A stretch of 64,000 nt of DNA, taken from Solibacillus sp. FSL W7-1436 (GTDB lineage Bacteria; Bacillota; Bacilli; Bacillales_A; Planococcaceae). The stretch covers positions 563,501 to 627,500 of the forward strand of contig NZ_JBBOWV010000001.1 of NCBI RefSeq assembly GCF_038007305.1. The letters run 5' to 3'. Positions 32,823-42,781 of this stretch are shown one piece after another. The translations under genes were made by a program, and so were the position numbers. The notes beneath the pieces were generated by a model. That model did no database searches, had not been told where the DNA came from, and saw only the letters and a list, made by a program, of their open reading frames with translations. Each line of letters opens with the position of its first letter. Within the stretch, counting starts at the first letter, position 1.

Positions 32823-33710
32823 TTAATCCTTACTGATACTATTGTTTTTCACTTTATACTGGAAATTCACAAAATAAATGCTTATGGCTACTAGCAGCAT
32901 CCCGATAACAAGTGTATAGGTCACCGTTTCTCCTAAGAAAAGCACTCCGAGAAGAACCGCGACAATCGGAATGAGAAACGTATAGGAACCAACTTTGCTT
33001 GCCTCACCAGCGTTAACTAGACTGTAGTAAAGGATGTAGGCTAATGGAATGCCGATGGTCGCGCCAAAGCCGAGCCCTGATAGATAATGCCAATTCCATT
33101 CGATGGCAGACCAACTTTCAAACACCGAGCCGGTACCTAAAAGAAAAGCCCCGCCAAGGATACATTGAAGCGCTACCATCCAATACGCATCTACTTCATT
33201 GCTTATTTTCTTTACGTAAATTACTCCGAATGCCCAACTTACAGCAGTTAGTAGACCGAGCGTAACGCCGATTACTGAAACATGGACTGTCAGACCATCC
33301 ACACTAACGACCGCTACCCCTACAAACCCTAGAAACAAGGCGAAGATTTTGACCGGTGATAAAGATTCACCGAGTAATAGCCAAGCGAAAAGACCAAGTA
33401 AAATCGGTTGAAAATAAACAAGAACGGAAAACAAGCCACTCGGTAAATAGAGCAATCCCGCCGTCTGAAGTCCGAAAAACAGGATCGTATTAAAGAAAGC
33501 CCCAATACAATACTTTTGCCAGTTTTCCCGCCAATTGATTTTTCCCCTAGTCTTCCAAATGATAACAGTTAGCAGGATGCCTCCTAAAAGCGCACGTTGT
33601 CCAGCATAAAGCAATGGCGGTGAGTAGGGTACTGCTATTTTATTGATTGGCCAGCTCGCTCCCCAGATTAAGATGAGGGCAATAAGTGCAACAGTCGATT
33701 TTTTAAACAC
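32823..33710 (-). CDS. EamA/DMT-family transporter
   Basis: A 295-aa protein with ten membrane helices in two EamA repeats. It begins VALIALILIWGASWPINKIA and has FFGLQTAGLLYLPSGLFSVL and the second-repeat LGVLFLGETVTYTLVIGMLL. Likely exports small metabolites such as amino acids; the substrate is unknown. No operon partner. Confidence 0.85.
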   Translation of the reverse strand: MFKKSTVALIALILIWGASWPINKIAVPYSPPLLYAGQRALLGGILLTVIIWKTRGKINWRENWQKYCIGAFFNTILFFGLQTAGLLYLPSGLFSVLVYFQPILLGLFAWLLLGESLSPVKIFALFLGFVGVAVVSVDGLTVHVSVIGVTLGLLTAVSWAFGVIYVKKISNEVDAYWMVALQCILGGAFLLGTGSVFESWSAIEWNWHYLSGLGFGATIGIPLAYILYYSLVNAGEASKVGSYTFLIPIVAVLLGVLFLGETVTYTLVIGMLLVAISIYFVNFQYKVKNNSISKD

Positions 33711-33773
33711 TATCTAAATCCCCTTTCATCGACAAAAGCATGTCCCAAAAATCACAGCAAAGTTCGAAGTGGC

Positions 33774-34044
33774 CGGGACTTAACCCAAAATCACTATTTT
33801 TCTCTCAGAGAAAAATAGTGATTTTTTGCTGAACGTTAAAATTGATTTCCATTCCGGGACGCTTTCCGCGGGCGTGGCCTGAGCCTGTAGTCTCAGGCGT
33901 CACGCTATTCCCGCAGGAAGCTTTGCTTGTAGCGAAAGGCGTAGCCGTCAGCTACACTCGCCCTGCATTCCAATCAATTTTTCAAATATCCATATTTTAA
34001 TAATGTCTTTCCTCTTATTTAACGGTTATTCTACTTATGTCCCG
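33774..34044. mobile_element. MITE-like element with palindromic core
   Basis: CGGGACTTAA at the left end and GTCCCG (preceded by CTTAT) at the right end are inverted. Inside are a perfect terminator hairpin (AAAATCACTATTTTTCTC/GAGAAAAATAGTGATTTTTT, 33788-33827) and a GC-rich imperfect palindrome (33860-33985) of a kind widespread in Bacillaceae. No coding frame. The layout parallels the ends of the IS1182-type element at 42683-44667 (GGGAC terminus, adjacent hairpin, GC-rich palindrome), so it may be a non-autonomous relative. Confidence 0.5.
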
Positions 34045-34122
34045 TTCTCACTTTAGTAAGAGTATTTTGCACACCTTACCTTTACAATCTATCTTACTAT
34101 GAAAATATGATTCCACATACAT

Positions 34123-34914
34123 TTATAACACACTGAATGCTTCATCCTTTATATCACTGATGAACATATGTCCTGGTGAATGAGTAATCATAATCGATGG
34201 TTTACTTTCCATCGCAACCGCTTGAGGCGTCACACCACAAGCCCAAAATACCGGAACCTCCCCCTGTTTAAATGGGACAGCATCACCAAAATCAGGTTTT
34301 GATATATCCATGATGCCAATTTGGCTAGGATCCCCAATATGTATTGGTGCTCCGTGCACTGCCGGGAATCGTGACGTAATTTGGACAGCTCGGATGGCAT
34401 CCTCTGGCGTCATTGGTCGCATACTCACGACTGTCGGCCCCTCGAACATGCCTGCTTTATTACAAAGAATGTTCGTTTTGTACATCGGCACATTACAGTT
34501 TTCCTCGATATGTCTAATCGGAATACCGCTCTCAAGGAGTGGGGTTTCAAATGTAAAGCTGCAACCTATCAAGAAGCCAACCATATCGTCTTCCCAGTAC
34601 TCCGTAATATCTGCGACTTCCTCTGTAAAAACACCATCCCGGTAAATACGATATTTCGGGATATCTTTACGGATATCTGCATTTCCGGCAATCATGGCAG
34701 GTATATATGAACCAGGCTCCGTCACGTCGAGTAAAGGGCATGACTTCGGATTCCGTTGACAGAAAAGCAAAAAGTCAAAGGCATATTCCTTTTTTAAAAT
34801 AACCAAGTTCGCTTGTGTATTCCCTTTTGACATTCCTGCCGTCGGACCAGTAATCTCTTGCTTTCTTATCAACTCTCTTATTTCTTCCGGCTCTAACATT
34901 TCATAGTTCACCAT
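34123..34914 (-). CDS. ycsI: YcsI-like putative hydro-lyase (DUF1445)
   Basis: A 263-aa protein matching the YcsI/DUF1445 family: the start YEMLEPEEIRELIRKQEITG, LDVTEPGSYIPAMIAGNADI and the tail ITHSPGHMFISDI. The family has been linked to D-glutamate cyclase-type chemistry. It lies after ycsG in the 5-oxoprolinase locus, the same order as in B. subtilis, so a role in 5-oxoproline or glutamate metabolism is likely but not proven. Confidence 0.88.
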   Translation of the reverse strand: MVNYEMLEPEEIRELIRKQEITGPTAGMSKGNTQANLVILKKEYAFDFLLFCQRNPKSCPLLDVTEPGSYIPAMIAGNADIRKDIPKYRIYRDGVFTEEVADITEYWEDDMVGFLIGCSFTFETPLLESGIPIRHIEENCNVPMYKTNILCNKAGMFEGPTVVSMRPMTPEDAIRAVQITSRFPAVHGAPIHIGDPSQIGIMDISKPDFGDAVPFKQGEVPVFWACGVTPQAVAMESKPSIMITHSPGHMFISDIKDEAFSVL

Positions 34915-34946
34915 AAAACCCCTCCCGAATTTGTCTTCTTATTACC

Positions 34947-36185
34947 TTATTTAAAAACCAATGGTACTTGTTCAATCAAAGTCACGACACTTAAATAACC
35001 CATGATCACCACGACAAAAGCACCCGTAACCGTCAACCATATCGGATGTTTATATGTACCAACAATATTTTTCTTATGTGCAGCAATTAATAATGTACCT
35101 AAACCGATTGGCAAAATGAAGGCATTCAATGCTCCTACAATAAGCAAGATTGTTACCGGCTTTCCAATAAAAGCAAACGTTACTGTTGAAATAACGATAA
35201 ACGCAATGATCACCCAATTCTGGAACTTCTCAATAAGAGGGTGAAACGTTCGGATAAATGAAACCGACGTATAGGCAGCACCTACAACAGATGTTACCGC
35301 CGCAGCCCACATAATTACACCAAACATACGGTAACCAATGTCACCTGCAGCTAGCTGGAATACTGAAGCTGGCGGATTCGCTGGATCGATCGCTAGTCCT
35401 TTTGATACTACTCCAAGTACGGCCAAGAATAATGCCACACGCATAACACCGGTAACAAGAATTCCTGTAACAGAGCTTTTCGTAACTTCCGGCAATGATT
35501 CAACACCTTTAATACCTGCGTCTAATAGACGGTGTCCGCCTGCAAACGTAATATATCCTCCTACCGTTCCACCAACAAGTGTAACAATAGCGAATATACT
35601 GATTTGCTCCGGTTTAAACGTATTTACAATCGCCTCTCCAACCGGCGGCGATGTAGTAAATGCCACGTACAGCATGAGGAGAATCATTACAATCCCTGCA
35701 CCTTGTGTGACTTTGTCCATCGCTTTACCTGCTTCTTTCACGACAAATATAAAAACTGCTAAAATCGCACTAACAATAGCACCCGTAATCGGATCCCAAC
35801 CAAGCATGGCATTCAAACCCAAACCTGCGCCAGCTACGTTTCCGATATTAAATGCCAAACCGCCAATTACGATAAGTATTGCCAAAACAACTCCGAGTCC
35901 AGGTAACACCTTGTTGGCAATTTCTTGTCCACGCAATCCGGAAACGGCAATGATTCTCCAAATATTCATTTGTGAAAAGATATCTAGTAGTAAGGAAACT
36001 AAAATAACAAAGGCAAAACTTGCAGCCAATTGCTGTGTAAATACAGTAGTTTGTGTCAAGAAGCCAGGACCAATCGATGAAGTGGCCATTAAAAAGGCAG
36101 CTCCAAGTAACACACTTCTACTTACCTTCTTTTTCCCCTTAACATTGCCATCTTTTTGTGTAGCATCAGTTTTAGGATTTTTCAT
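34947..36185 (-). CDS. ycsG: YcsG-like NRAMP-superfamily transporter
   Basis: About 412 aa with eleven or twelve helices, related to NRAMP. Its first helix reads [15 protein letters not shown] instead of the metal-binding DPGN motif of MntH, so it probably does not carry divalent metals. Given its place between pxpA and ycsI, uptake of 5-oxoproline or a related compound is the reasonable guess. The ATG at 36185 follows TTGGAGG. The first codons overlap the end of pxpA by 14 bases. Confidence 0.85.
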   Translation of the reverse strand: MKNPKTDATQKDGNVKGKKKVSRSVLLGAAFLMATSSIGPGFLTQTTVFTQQLAASFAFVILVSLLLDIFSQMNIWRIIAVSGLRGQEIANKVLPGLGVVLAILIVIGGLAFNIGNVAGAGLGLNAMLGWDPITGAIVSAILAVFIFVVKEAGKAMDKVTQGAGIVMILLMLYVAFTTSPPVGEAIVNTFKPEQISIFAIVTLVGGTVGGYITFAGGHRLLDAGIKGVESLPEVTKSSVTGILVTGVMRVALFLAVLGVVSKGLAIDPANPPASVFQLAAGDIGYRMFGVIMWAAAVTSVVGAAYTSVSFIRTFHPLIEKFQNWVIIAFIVISTVTFAFIGKPVTILLIVGALNAFILPIGLGTLLIAAHKKNIVGTYKHPIWLTVTGAFVVVIMGYLSVVTLIEQVPLVFK

Positions 36186-36957
36186 TTTTAACCTCCAACT
36201 TACAGATTGCATCTACAGTAATATTGTTCTTTTTCAATGTTTCGTTTATATATTTTGCAAAGGCCAGTGCATGTGCACCGTCACCATGAATACAAATGGT
36301 ATCTGCTCGCAGCGGAACTTCTGTTTTTTGCTCAGAAATTACGACCCCTTCTGTCACCATTTTTACAATTTGCGCAACAGATTGTTCTTGATCTGTAATC
36401 ATCGCGTTCTTTTGAGATCGAGAAGTCAACGACCCGTCTGCTTGATACGTGCGATCTGCAAATACCTCATGTGCTGTTCGTAAACCAATCTTCTCTCCTG
36501 CCTTCGTCAATTCACTCCCGGAAAGCCCAAATAATATCAAGGATGGGGATACATCATATACTGCTTGTGCAATCGCTTCGGCAAGTTTTGGATCCTTTGC
36601 CGCCATATTGTACAGCGCACCGTGGGGTTTTACATGCTGCATTTTTTCATTGAACGTCATTAAAAATCCTTGTAATGCCCCAATTTGATAGACGACCATG
36701 TCATATCCTTCTTGAGGAGTAATCGCCATTTCTCTTCGCCCGAATCCATTCAAATCCGGCAAACCAGGATGCGCACCAATTTTCACACCATTGGCAATGG
36801 CCATCTTTACAGTTTCTCTCATCACGCTCGGATCTCCGCCATGAAAACCGCAGGCGATATTTGCAGATGTAACATATTTCAAAATTTCCTCCTGCTCGCC
36901 AAGTTGATAGCGACCAAAACTCTCCCCTAAATCACAATTCAAATCTACTTGAAACAT
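36172..36957 (-). CDS. pxpA: 5-oxoprolinase subunit A
   Basis: A 261-aa LamB/YcsF-family protein with [46 protein letters not shown] and [16 protein letters not shown]. With PxpB and PxpC it hydrolyses 5-oxo-L-proline to glutamate using ATP. I chose the ATG at 36957 after GGAGGGGAG; a longer frame exists. It is divergent from pxpB-pxpC. Confidence 0.92.
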   Translation of the reverse strand: MFQVDLNCDLGESFGRYQLGEQEEILKYVTSANIACGFHGGDPSVMRETVKMAIANGVKIGAHPGLPDLNGFGRREMAITPQEGYDMVVYQIGALQGFLMTFNEKMQHVKPHGALYNMAAKDPKLAEAIAQAVYDVSPSLILFGLSGSELTKAGEKIGLRTAHEVFADRTYQADGSLTSRSQKNAMITDQEQSVAQIVKMVTEGVVISEQKTEVPLRADTICIHGDGAHALAFAKYINETLKKNNITVDAICKLEVKNEKS

Positions 36958-37227
36958 ATTTCTCCCCTCCATTGATAATCGTTTAATCATATTAAGCTTT
37001 CACGCTGTTCCCGAAATTCGGAACATTAGTTTTAAAACTAAAACAAATTCTAGCATAAAAATTTTCGCTTGAATATATTATTTGCAAAATTATTCGAAAA
37101 TTGTAAATATCGCAATATTCTTAACATATATACTTGATTTTAAATTTGAAAACAAATTATAATGTTAGCAATATCCGTTTTTAAAAACATAAATACCGAA
37201 ATTTGAAACCTTAAGGAGCTGTTTATA
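36958..37227. promoter_or_regulatory. Divergent control region of the 5-oxoprolinase locus
   Basis: A gene-free, AT-rich 270 bases between pxpA and pxpB. An imperfect dyad GTTCCCGAA/TTCGGAAC at 37007-37024 and the palindrome AGTTTTAAAACT at 37028-37039 are candidate sites for the IclR-type regulator encoded at 39046. Confidence 0.4.
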
Positions 37228-37962
37228 ATGGCCGTTCAGAAAATCAATGCATACATAAGGCCCTTAGGGGATTCTGCGCTCGTCATTCAGTTAGGTGATG
37301 GAATCAGCCTTGCCGTCCATGAAAAAGTAAAGAATCTTTGCAATCTATTAGAAAAAGAGCCGTTTACAGGATTGATTGAATCGGTTCCTTCTTACAATAG
37401 CCTGACAATTTATTACAATCCTTTTGCCGTCTTTTTATCCAACACGGATAAAGAATTCGCAAGTCCCTATAAAAAAGTAAGTGCGTTTATCTTATCGCTG
37501 CTAGATCAATTAGAAACAAGTGCAACATCCGAAGAGCGGCTAATAACAATCCCAGTCGTGTACGGAGGCGAGTTTGGTCCGGATTTGGAATATGTAGCAA
37601 GTTATCACGGCATTTCTGTTGAAGATGTGATTCAAATTCATTCGTCAAATGAGTACTTAGTTTATATGATCGGCTTTGCCCCTGGATTTCCGTTTATGGG
37701 CGGGATGGATGAAAGAATTGCAACACCACGTAAGGATTCACCGCGTCTCGCCATCGCACCAGGTTCTGTAGGAATTGCTGGTAAACAGACAGGCATCTAT
37801 CCGCTGGAAACTCCCGGAGGATGGCAAATTATCGGCAGAACTCCGCTTGATTTGTTTCTTCCGGAACTTTCACCGCCAACACTGTTACAGGCTGGAGATA
37901 AAATCCGCTATGTACCGATAACGCTTGAAGAGTATGCTGTCTATAAGGAGATGAAACAATGA
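37228..37962 (+). CDS. pxpB: 5-oxoprolinase subunit B (KipI family)
   Basis: A 244-aa protein with YMIGFAPGFPFMGGMDERIA, PRLAIAPGSVGIAGKQTGIY and GGWQIIGRTPLDLF, the conserved core of KipI/allophanate-hydrolase subunit 1. It forms the ATP-dependent 5-oxoprolinase with PxpA and PxpC. In B. subtilis the KipI homologue was also described as an inhibitor of the sporulation kinase KinA. It overlaps pxpC by four bases. Confidence 0.92.
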   Translation: MAVQKINAYIRPLGDSALVIQLGDGISLAVHEKVKNLCNLLEKEPFTGLIESVPSYNSLTIYYNPFAVFLSNTDKEFASPYKKVSAFILSLLDQLETSATSEERLITIPVVYGGEFGPDLEYVASYHGISVEDVIQIHSSNEYLVYMIGFAPGFPFMGGMDERIATPRKDSPRLAIAPGSVGIAGKQTGIYPLETPGGWQIIGRTPLDLFLPELSPPTLLQAGDKIRYVPITLEEYAVYKEMKQ

Positions 37963-38954
37963 GCATTCAAGTACTTCATCCTGGATTATTGACTACCATT
38001 CAAGATTTAGGGAGATTCGGTTCACAAAAGTTTGGCGTCATCGTAAGTGGCGCAATGGATCCGATTTCTCTTAGAATTGCAAATTTACTTGTCGGAAATG
38101 ATGAAGGCGAAGGAGCACTTGAAATCACACTTTTAGGGACAACGCTCCAATTTGACACGGATGAGTTGGTTGCCATTACCGGCGGAGACCTACAGCCTAC
38201 GATTGATGGTGAAAAAGCTCCTATGTGGAGACCTATCCTGATTCGAAAAGGATCTGTTTTAAAATTTAAGTCCGCAATTAATGGGTGTAGGGCTTATGTG
38301 GCATTCGCCGGGGGAATTTTGGTCCCTGAAGTTATGGGAAGTAAAAGCACTTATTTGCGTGCAGCTATTGGAGGGCTTCAAGGCAGAGCATTACAAAAAG
38401 GAGATGTATTGGACAGCGGAGACTCCAATCCAATCAGTCGGGCATTCATTCATCAGCTCGAAAAAATGACGACTCACTTTAATTGGTCTGTCGACTATAC
38501 AGAGTTAATATCATTCGATAAAACACAAACGATCAGGGTGTTACATGGTGCTGAGTTTGAGCGTTTCGATACTGATAGCCAACAAGCATTTTTCTCGAAG
38601 CCCTATAAATTAACGACGCAAGCTGATCGAATGGGCTATCGGTTGGATGGCGAATCACTCAGCCTGTCAGAGAAATTTGAATTATTATCTGAAGGCGTTA
38701 CGTACGGTACGATTCAAGTCCCCTCAAACGGACAACCTATTATTCTGATGGCTGATCGACAAACGACAGGAGGATATCCAAAAATCGGTCAAGTAGTTTC
38801 CGTTGATCTCCCTTGTTTAGCACAGATGCAGCCAAACTCTAACATTCAATTCAAGAAGTTTTCCCTTGAAGAGGCAGAATTAGAATTAATCAAACAAGAG
38901 CAGCTGCTGCGTAAATTAGCAATAGGCATTCAGTTAAAAGCACTTCATAAATGA
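37959..38954 (+). CDS. pxpC: 5-oxoprolinase subunit C (KipA family)
   Basis: A 331-aa protein with VLHPGLLTTIQDLGRFGSQK, GVIVSGAMDPISLRIANLLV and ILMADRQTTGGYPKIGQV, the KipA/allophanate-hydrolase subunit 2 pattern. Translationally coupled to pxpB by an ATGA overlap. Confidence 0.92.
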   Translation: MSIQVLHPGLLTTIQDLGRFGSQKFGVIVSGAMDPISLRIANLLVGNDEGEGALEITLLGTTLQFDTDELVAITGGDLQPTIDGEKAPMWRPILIRKGSVLKFKSAINGCRAYVAFAGGILVPEVMGSKSTYLRAAIGGLQGRALQKGDVLDSGDSNPISRAFIHQLEKMTTHFNWSVDYTELISFDKTQTIRVLHGAEFERFDTDSQQAFFSKPYKLTTQADRMGYRLDGESLSLSEKFELLSEGVTYGTIQVPSNGQPIILMADRQTTGGYPKIGQVVSVDLPCLAQMQPNSNIQFKKFSLEEAELELIKQEQLLRKLAIGIQLKALHK

Positions 38955-38997
38955 GCTAAATGATTGAACATTGATACATAACCGTATTTAAAAGCAA

Positions 38998-39041
38998 AAC
39001 GAGGCGATCACGCATCCAATTGATGCAGAGACCGCCTCGTT
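38998..39041. terminator. Bidirectional terminator between pxpC and the IclR gene
   Basis: AACGAGGCG pairs perfectly with CGCCTCGTT around a 26-base interior, which itself holds GCATC/GATGC. Confidence 0.75.
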
Positions 39042-39045
39042 CATT

Positions 39046-39801
39046 TTATTTGCGATAGCCTAATTGCATTGAAATATCCTCAGCAACTTTTTTTACCTTC
39101 TTTGCGTAGATCTCAATGTTCTCATCCTGATAATTCGCTTCGATCCCTGCGATACTTATTCCCGCAATCACTTCTCCGTTGTGATTAAAGATTGGAGCAG
39201 CAATGGCAGCTGTATGGTTTTCCAATTCAGAATGACTGATTGTATAGCCATCGATTCTCGCTTGTTTGATCGTTTCATAAATTTTATCTTTTTCAGTAAT
39301 TGTACCGTTTGCAAATGATTTTGGATTGATCGATTCAAGATATGTCTCTACTTCTGAATCAGGTAAAAAGGATAAGATTGCCCGTGAACAGGCACCAGCA
39401 TAAAGCGGACTTTTCCTTCCAATCGAAGTATACAATCGCACCTTTTGTTTTGTGTCTATTTTCTCAATATAGATGGCTTCATCTCCATCTTTAACAATTA
39501 AGTTAATGGCTTCCTTCACGTCATTATGTAATTCATGCATAAACGGATAAGCAACCTTACGTAAATCAATTCTGCCTAAAACTAGCTGACCGAATTTGAG
39601 AAACAAAAGTCCAAGTCGGTATTTCGAGTCATTACCTTTTTCCAAGAACTCCATTTCCTCTAATGACCTAAGCATTCGAAAGACCGATGATTTCGGAATC
39701 CCCGATAGATTAATAATTTCTTGAAAAGTTAATTCAGTATTCTCTATAAATAAATTTAATATATCCATCGAACGGACAACCGTTTTATTTTTGTTGTTCA
39801 T
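39046..39801 (-). CDS. kipR: IclR-family regulator, KipR-like
   Basis: About 251 aa: an N-terminal winged helix (NLSGIPKSSVFRMLRSLEEM) and an IclR effector domain with SPLYAGACSRAILSFLPDSE and AAIAAPIFNHNGEVIAGISI. In B. subtilis KipR regulates the kip/ycs locus, and the gene order supports the same role here. The start MNNKNK at 39801 is favoured by family length, but the SD (AAGGAG) is rather distant, so the start is uncertain. Confidence 0.82.
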   Translation of the reverse strand: MNNKNKTVVRSMDILNLFIENTELTFQEIINLSGIPKSSVFRMLRSLEEMEFLEKGNDSKYRLGLLFLKFGQLVLGRIDLRKVAYPFMHELHNDVKEAINLIVKDGDEAIYIEKIDTKQKVRLYTSIGRKSPLYAGACSRAILSFLPDSEVETYLESINPKSFANGTITEKDKIYETIKQARIDGYTISHSELENHTAAIAAPIFNHNGEVIAGISIAGIEANYQDENIEIYAKKVKKVAEDISMQLGYRK

Positions 39802-40085
39802 TAATTGTCGTCTGCTCCTTCCTTTTCCCCACATCACATCTATGTACAAAAAGCTTTCCCTAATTGATTACTCCATTAAAATCTATTGAGTATACTTCCG
39901 GACTTGATATAACTATTATACCAAGATTAGAAGATAAAACGGAACCTATAGTAAGTGCGCATCTAATAAAACACATTTTCTTATGGAACGAAATTCTCTT
40001 TACTTGAGGCGTTATTTTCAATTTTTGGAAGTGTTAAGTAATACATAAGGGAGTATTGGTTGGAACTTTACACAATTAATTTTCA

Positions 40086-40124
40086 AAAGGCATGTTTTGA
40101 ATAGAACTTCCAAAACATGCCTTT
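40086..40124. terminator. Terminator after the coiled-coil membrane protein gene
   Basis: AAAGGCATGTTTTG pairs perfectly with CAAAACATGCCTTT around 11 bases. Confidence 0.75.
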
Positions 40125-40152
40125 GCATAATTTAACATAACTTTTTGAAACG

Positions 40153-40746
40153 TTAATCTATCTTCATCCTTCTTTTAAAATCTTCAATTTCAAATGGTTC
40201 ATTATTTTCTTTCATCCTGCTGAATTCATTAAGTAATTCCTCCTGCTTGGCCTGAATTTTCCTTAACTCCTCCATTTGCGCTTCCCGCTCACATTCTCTC
40301 GCATATTCGATGGCGCAATCCTTTAATGTCTCGGCAAGATTGTTTAATAGATAATTTTCAAATTTGTCCAGTATGTTCCTATCTAAATATTTCGGGCCTA
40401 TATTGAGTGTTTTTAAAGCATTGTCTAGTTCCATTTCCTTCTGATTCAATTCATTTATTTGGTGTTTATTATTCTCCAGCTTTTGATTTGTTAATTTTGT
40501 ACTTGTCCGAAATAGGTAAATAAAAGCCGATATGATGACGACCGTATTTATATAGAATATCACTTCAGGGTCAAAATCGAATAATCCTAATAAAACAATC
40601 GATAAGGTAGTGACGAATAATAATTTCATGAAGGAAATCGGGACCGGCTTTCTAAGTTCCACTAAGGTATTTTCAATTCTTGCTTTATCTGCCATTAGTT
40701 GTTGTGCTTGCTTTACTTCACCTAAAACCAACTGCTTATTACTCAT
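40153..40746 (-). CDS. Membrane protein with coiled coils, unknown
   Basis: About 197 aa: a short N-terminal helix with charged residues, two close hydrophobic helices (about 45-90: FMKLLFVTTLSIVLLGLFDF and VIFYINTVVIISAFIYLF) and a long charged coiled-coil tail (NQKEMELDNALKTL, AQMEELRKIQAKQEELLNEF). The ATG at 40746 follows GGGAGGATACAATC. No family recognised. Confidence 0.65.
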   Translation of the reverse strand: MSNKQLVLGEVKQAQQLMADKARIENTLVELRKPVPISFMKLLFVTTLSIVLLGLFDFDPEVIFYINTVVIISAFIYLFRTSTKLTNQKLENNKHQINELNQKEMELDNALKTLNIGPKYLDRNILDKFENYLLNNLAETLKDCAIEYARECEREAQMEELRKIQAKQEELLNEFSRMKENNEPFEIEDFKRRMKID

Positions 40747-41229
40747 GATTGTATCCTCCCAAAATTCCAAGTCATTTCATTTCAACTTAGTTTGGTCGTA
40801 ACAACAAATTCTAAACATCATATTAAATGAACGAATCATTACTCCTTTTTGATAAGCATTCCCAATGCTTATCTAGTGCAGGCGATTACAATAGTTGTTC
40901 ATACACCCGGTTCGTCATTATTATTTCAATGTAATATTTCAAATTGGATTCTCTTCCAAACAGCACTTCTAAATTCCCTTCCTATCCCCCGTACCTATGA
41001 ACACTTATTAAAGCAAATAGCCCGATTAAAGCACAATATCTCTCTATTTCCGATTGATGAATATTATCACCTCTAAACTTGTGCATTCCGAACAAAATAA
41101 TGCATTTTATTATATTGCCATAAAATTCACCTTTGATTCAAATAAGTCTTAAGTCTTAATTTAGATAACCTAACGATATTTCCTGCACACACATACTTTA
41201 ATAAGGAGTAACTTTAAGGAGGTGATACT
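40747..41229. other. Gene-free stretch before the 80-aa membrane peptide
   Basis: No frame on either strand has a ribosome site or familiar protein features. A 75-codon plus-strand frame at 40849 has no start signal. I see no hairpin repeats beyond the ribosome site at 41217-41223. Confidence 0.4.
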
Positions 41230-41472
41230 ATGAGTAACCAATCTGGTATTTTAGGAGTTTTCCTTGGATTCCTTACAGGTGTGGTATGGCTGCTACTAGC
41301 TTTATTAGGCTTCATTACTGATTTTTTAACATTAATCGGTCTAGATGGAGCTCTTGGAGACATTTTGAACATTGTAGTTGCGCTAATCGGCTTCCTCACT
41401 TCTGTTTGGTTTGGACTATGCCTATTCAAAAAAGCATGGCGTTATTGCAGAGGGCATAAACATGGATGTTAA
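41230..41472 (+). CDS. Small hydrophobic protein, 80 aa
   Basis: A very strong AAGGAGGTGATACT precedes the ATG. The protein has two long hydrophobic helices (ILGVFLGFLTGVVWLLLALLG-type and LNIVVALIGFLTSVWFGLCLF, each about 20 residues) and a short basic tail KKAWRYCRGHKHGC with two Cys and two His. It could be a holin-like or antimicrobial peptide, or a small membrane regulator. No family recognised. Confidence 0.6.
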   Translation: MSNQSGILGVFLGFLTGVVWLLLALLGFITDFLTLIGLDGALGDILNIVVALIGFLTSVWFGLCLFKKAWRYCRGHKHGC

Positions 41473-41509
41473 TGGATTAACGAATAATTAAGGAAATGCA
41501 TATAGGGAA

Positions 41510-41544
41510 AAGCCGCCTTCATCTAGATGACAGGCGGTTTTTTT
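41510..41544 (+). terminator. Terminator of the 80-aa protein gene
   Basis: AAGCCGCCT pairs with AGGCGGTTT, followed by TTTTTA. Confidence 0.85.
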
Positions 41545-41716
41545 ATTAGAAATTGAATTGTTTTATATAAGCATCAATAATAAATTGATTTTGATCAGAA
41601 AGCAGTATTGGCTAATAAATTTTTCTGCAACCATACATACTACAGCAGAGGTGGATTAAAAAACCATAGCGGAAATCCATTGTATGATTGAGACAAAAAA
41701 GAAAGGAGATGAATGG

Positions 41717-42532
41717 ATGAAAGAACGAATAGTCATGTGGTTGTTGGTTACGGGACTTTTATTTTGCTTGCCTCTAACAGATATTATGAACGTTCATGCA
41801 TTACAGGATACTGCTGAACGAGATTTATCTGACCTTCAAGCAGAAAATGAAAATTCTGATTCCGAGCAGCCTGTTGACCTAAGAATTTTACAACAGCGGT
41901 ATCCGGAAATATTTTTCCTGCAAGGTCCTACAGATCAAAAACGAATCGCGTTAACGTTTGATGATGGTCCCGATCCACGATTTTCAAATGACGTATTGGA
42001 TGTATTAAAACAATACAATGTCCCGGCAACATTCTTCGTATTAGGTTCAAAAGCCATCGCTAACCCGGAAATCGTCAAACGCATGCAAAACGAAGGGCAT
42101 GTAATCGGAAATCATACCTACGCCCACCCGAATCTTGTCGAAGAAGCCGACCTCGAAACGCTTGAGAGGGAAGTAATGAGAACGGAAGATGCTCTTAACG
42201 AAATTATTGGTTACCGGACAAAGTTATTCAGACCACCTTATGGCTTCCTGTACAATGAATTGGTCGAGAAGCTTGGGAACATGGACTATTACGTGATTGC
42301 CTGGTCGGTTGATTCGTTGGACTGGCAGGAAGACCCGCCGGAAGTTATTACTTCGAAAGTAGTAGACAACATTCATCCAGGCGCGATTATTCTCATGCAC
42401 GATGGTGCAGAATCGTCCGGGGATCGCACAAACACCATCTTATCACTTCAACAAATCATCCCAAAACTGCAAGAGCAAGGCTATGAATTTGTCACAGTTC
42501 CAGATTTGTTGAATATTCCATTTGAGAAATAA
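41717..42532 (+). CDS. Secreted polysaccharide deacetylase (NodB domain)
   Basis: About 271 aa with an N-terminal hydrophobic signal/anchor (IVMWLLVTGLLFCLPLTDIM) and a carbohydrate esterase 4 domain. Motif 1 is ALTFDDGPDPRF, motif 2 GNHTYAHPNL (HxxxH metal site), motif 3 RPPYG, motif 4 WSVDSLDW and motif 5 ILMHDG; all are intact. It probably removes acetyl groups from peptidoglycan or another cell-wall glycan. ATG 41717 follows AAAGGAGATG. Confidence 0.9.
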   Translation: MKERIVMWLLVTGLLFCLPLTDIMNVHALQDTAERDLSDLQAENENSDSEQPVDLRILQQRYPEIFFLQGPTDQKRIALTFDDGPDPRFSNDVLDVLKQYNVPATFFVLGSKAIANPEIVKRMQNEGHVIGNHTYAHPNLVEEADLETLEREVMRTEDALNEIIGYRTKLFRPPYGFLYNELVEKLGNMDYYVIAWSVDSLDWQEDPPEVITSKVVDNIHPGAIILMHDGAESSGDRTNTILSLQQIIPKLQEQGYEFVTVPDLLNIPFEK

Positions 42533-42551
42533 AACATTAAAAGAAATGGCA

Positions 42552-42588
42552 GCACCTTTCAAACAACAATTGCTTGAAAGGTGCCTTT
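42552..42588 (+). terminator. Terminator after the deacetylase gene
   Basis: GCACCTTTCAA pairs perfectly with TTGAAAGGTGC around 11 bases, followed by CTTT. Confidence 0.75.
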
Positions 42589-42781
42589 AAACAGTTGGAC
42601 CATGCTACTTTTGTCAGCTTTCTCTAGTCAAACTTACATTATCCAAGGTATTCCCCAGTTCTCCACTAATCACCGATAAGTTGGGGTTGGGACAGAATTA
42701 GTTCCAGTTTACGCAAAAAGAGAAATTGCACAATGCAATTTCTCTTTTTTGCGTTTTATAAAGAAAATATTGGAAGAGGTG

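Noticed and set aside
35338-36483. Long plus-strand frame of 381 codons opposite ycsG/pxpA
   Set aside because: Antisense to two well supported genes; the peptide is rich in Pro, Thr and Ile as expected for the complement of membrane-protein codons.
40849-41076. Plus-strand 75-codon frame
   Set aside because: No ribosome site, no recognisable features, and composition like the surrounding AT-rich non-coding DNA.
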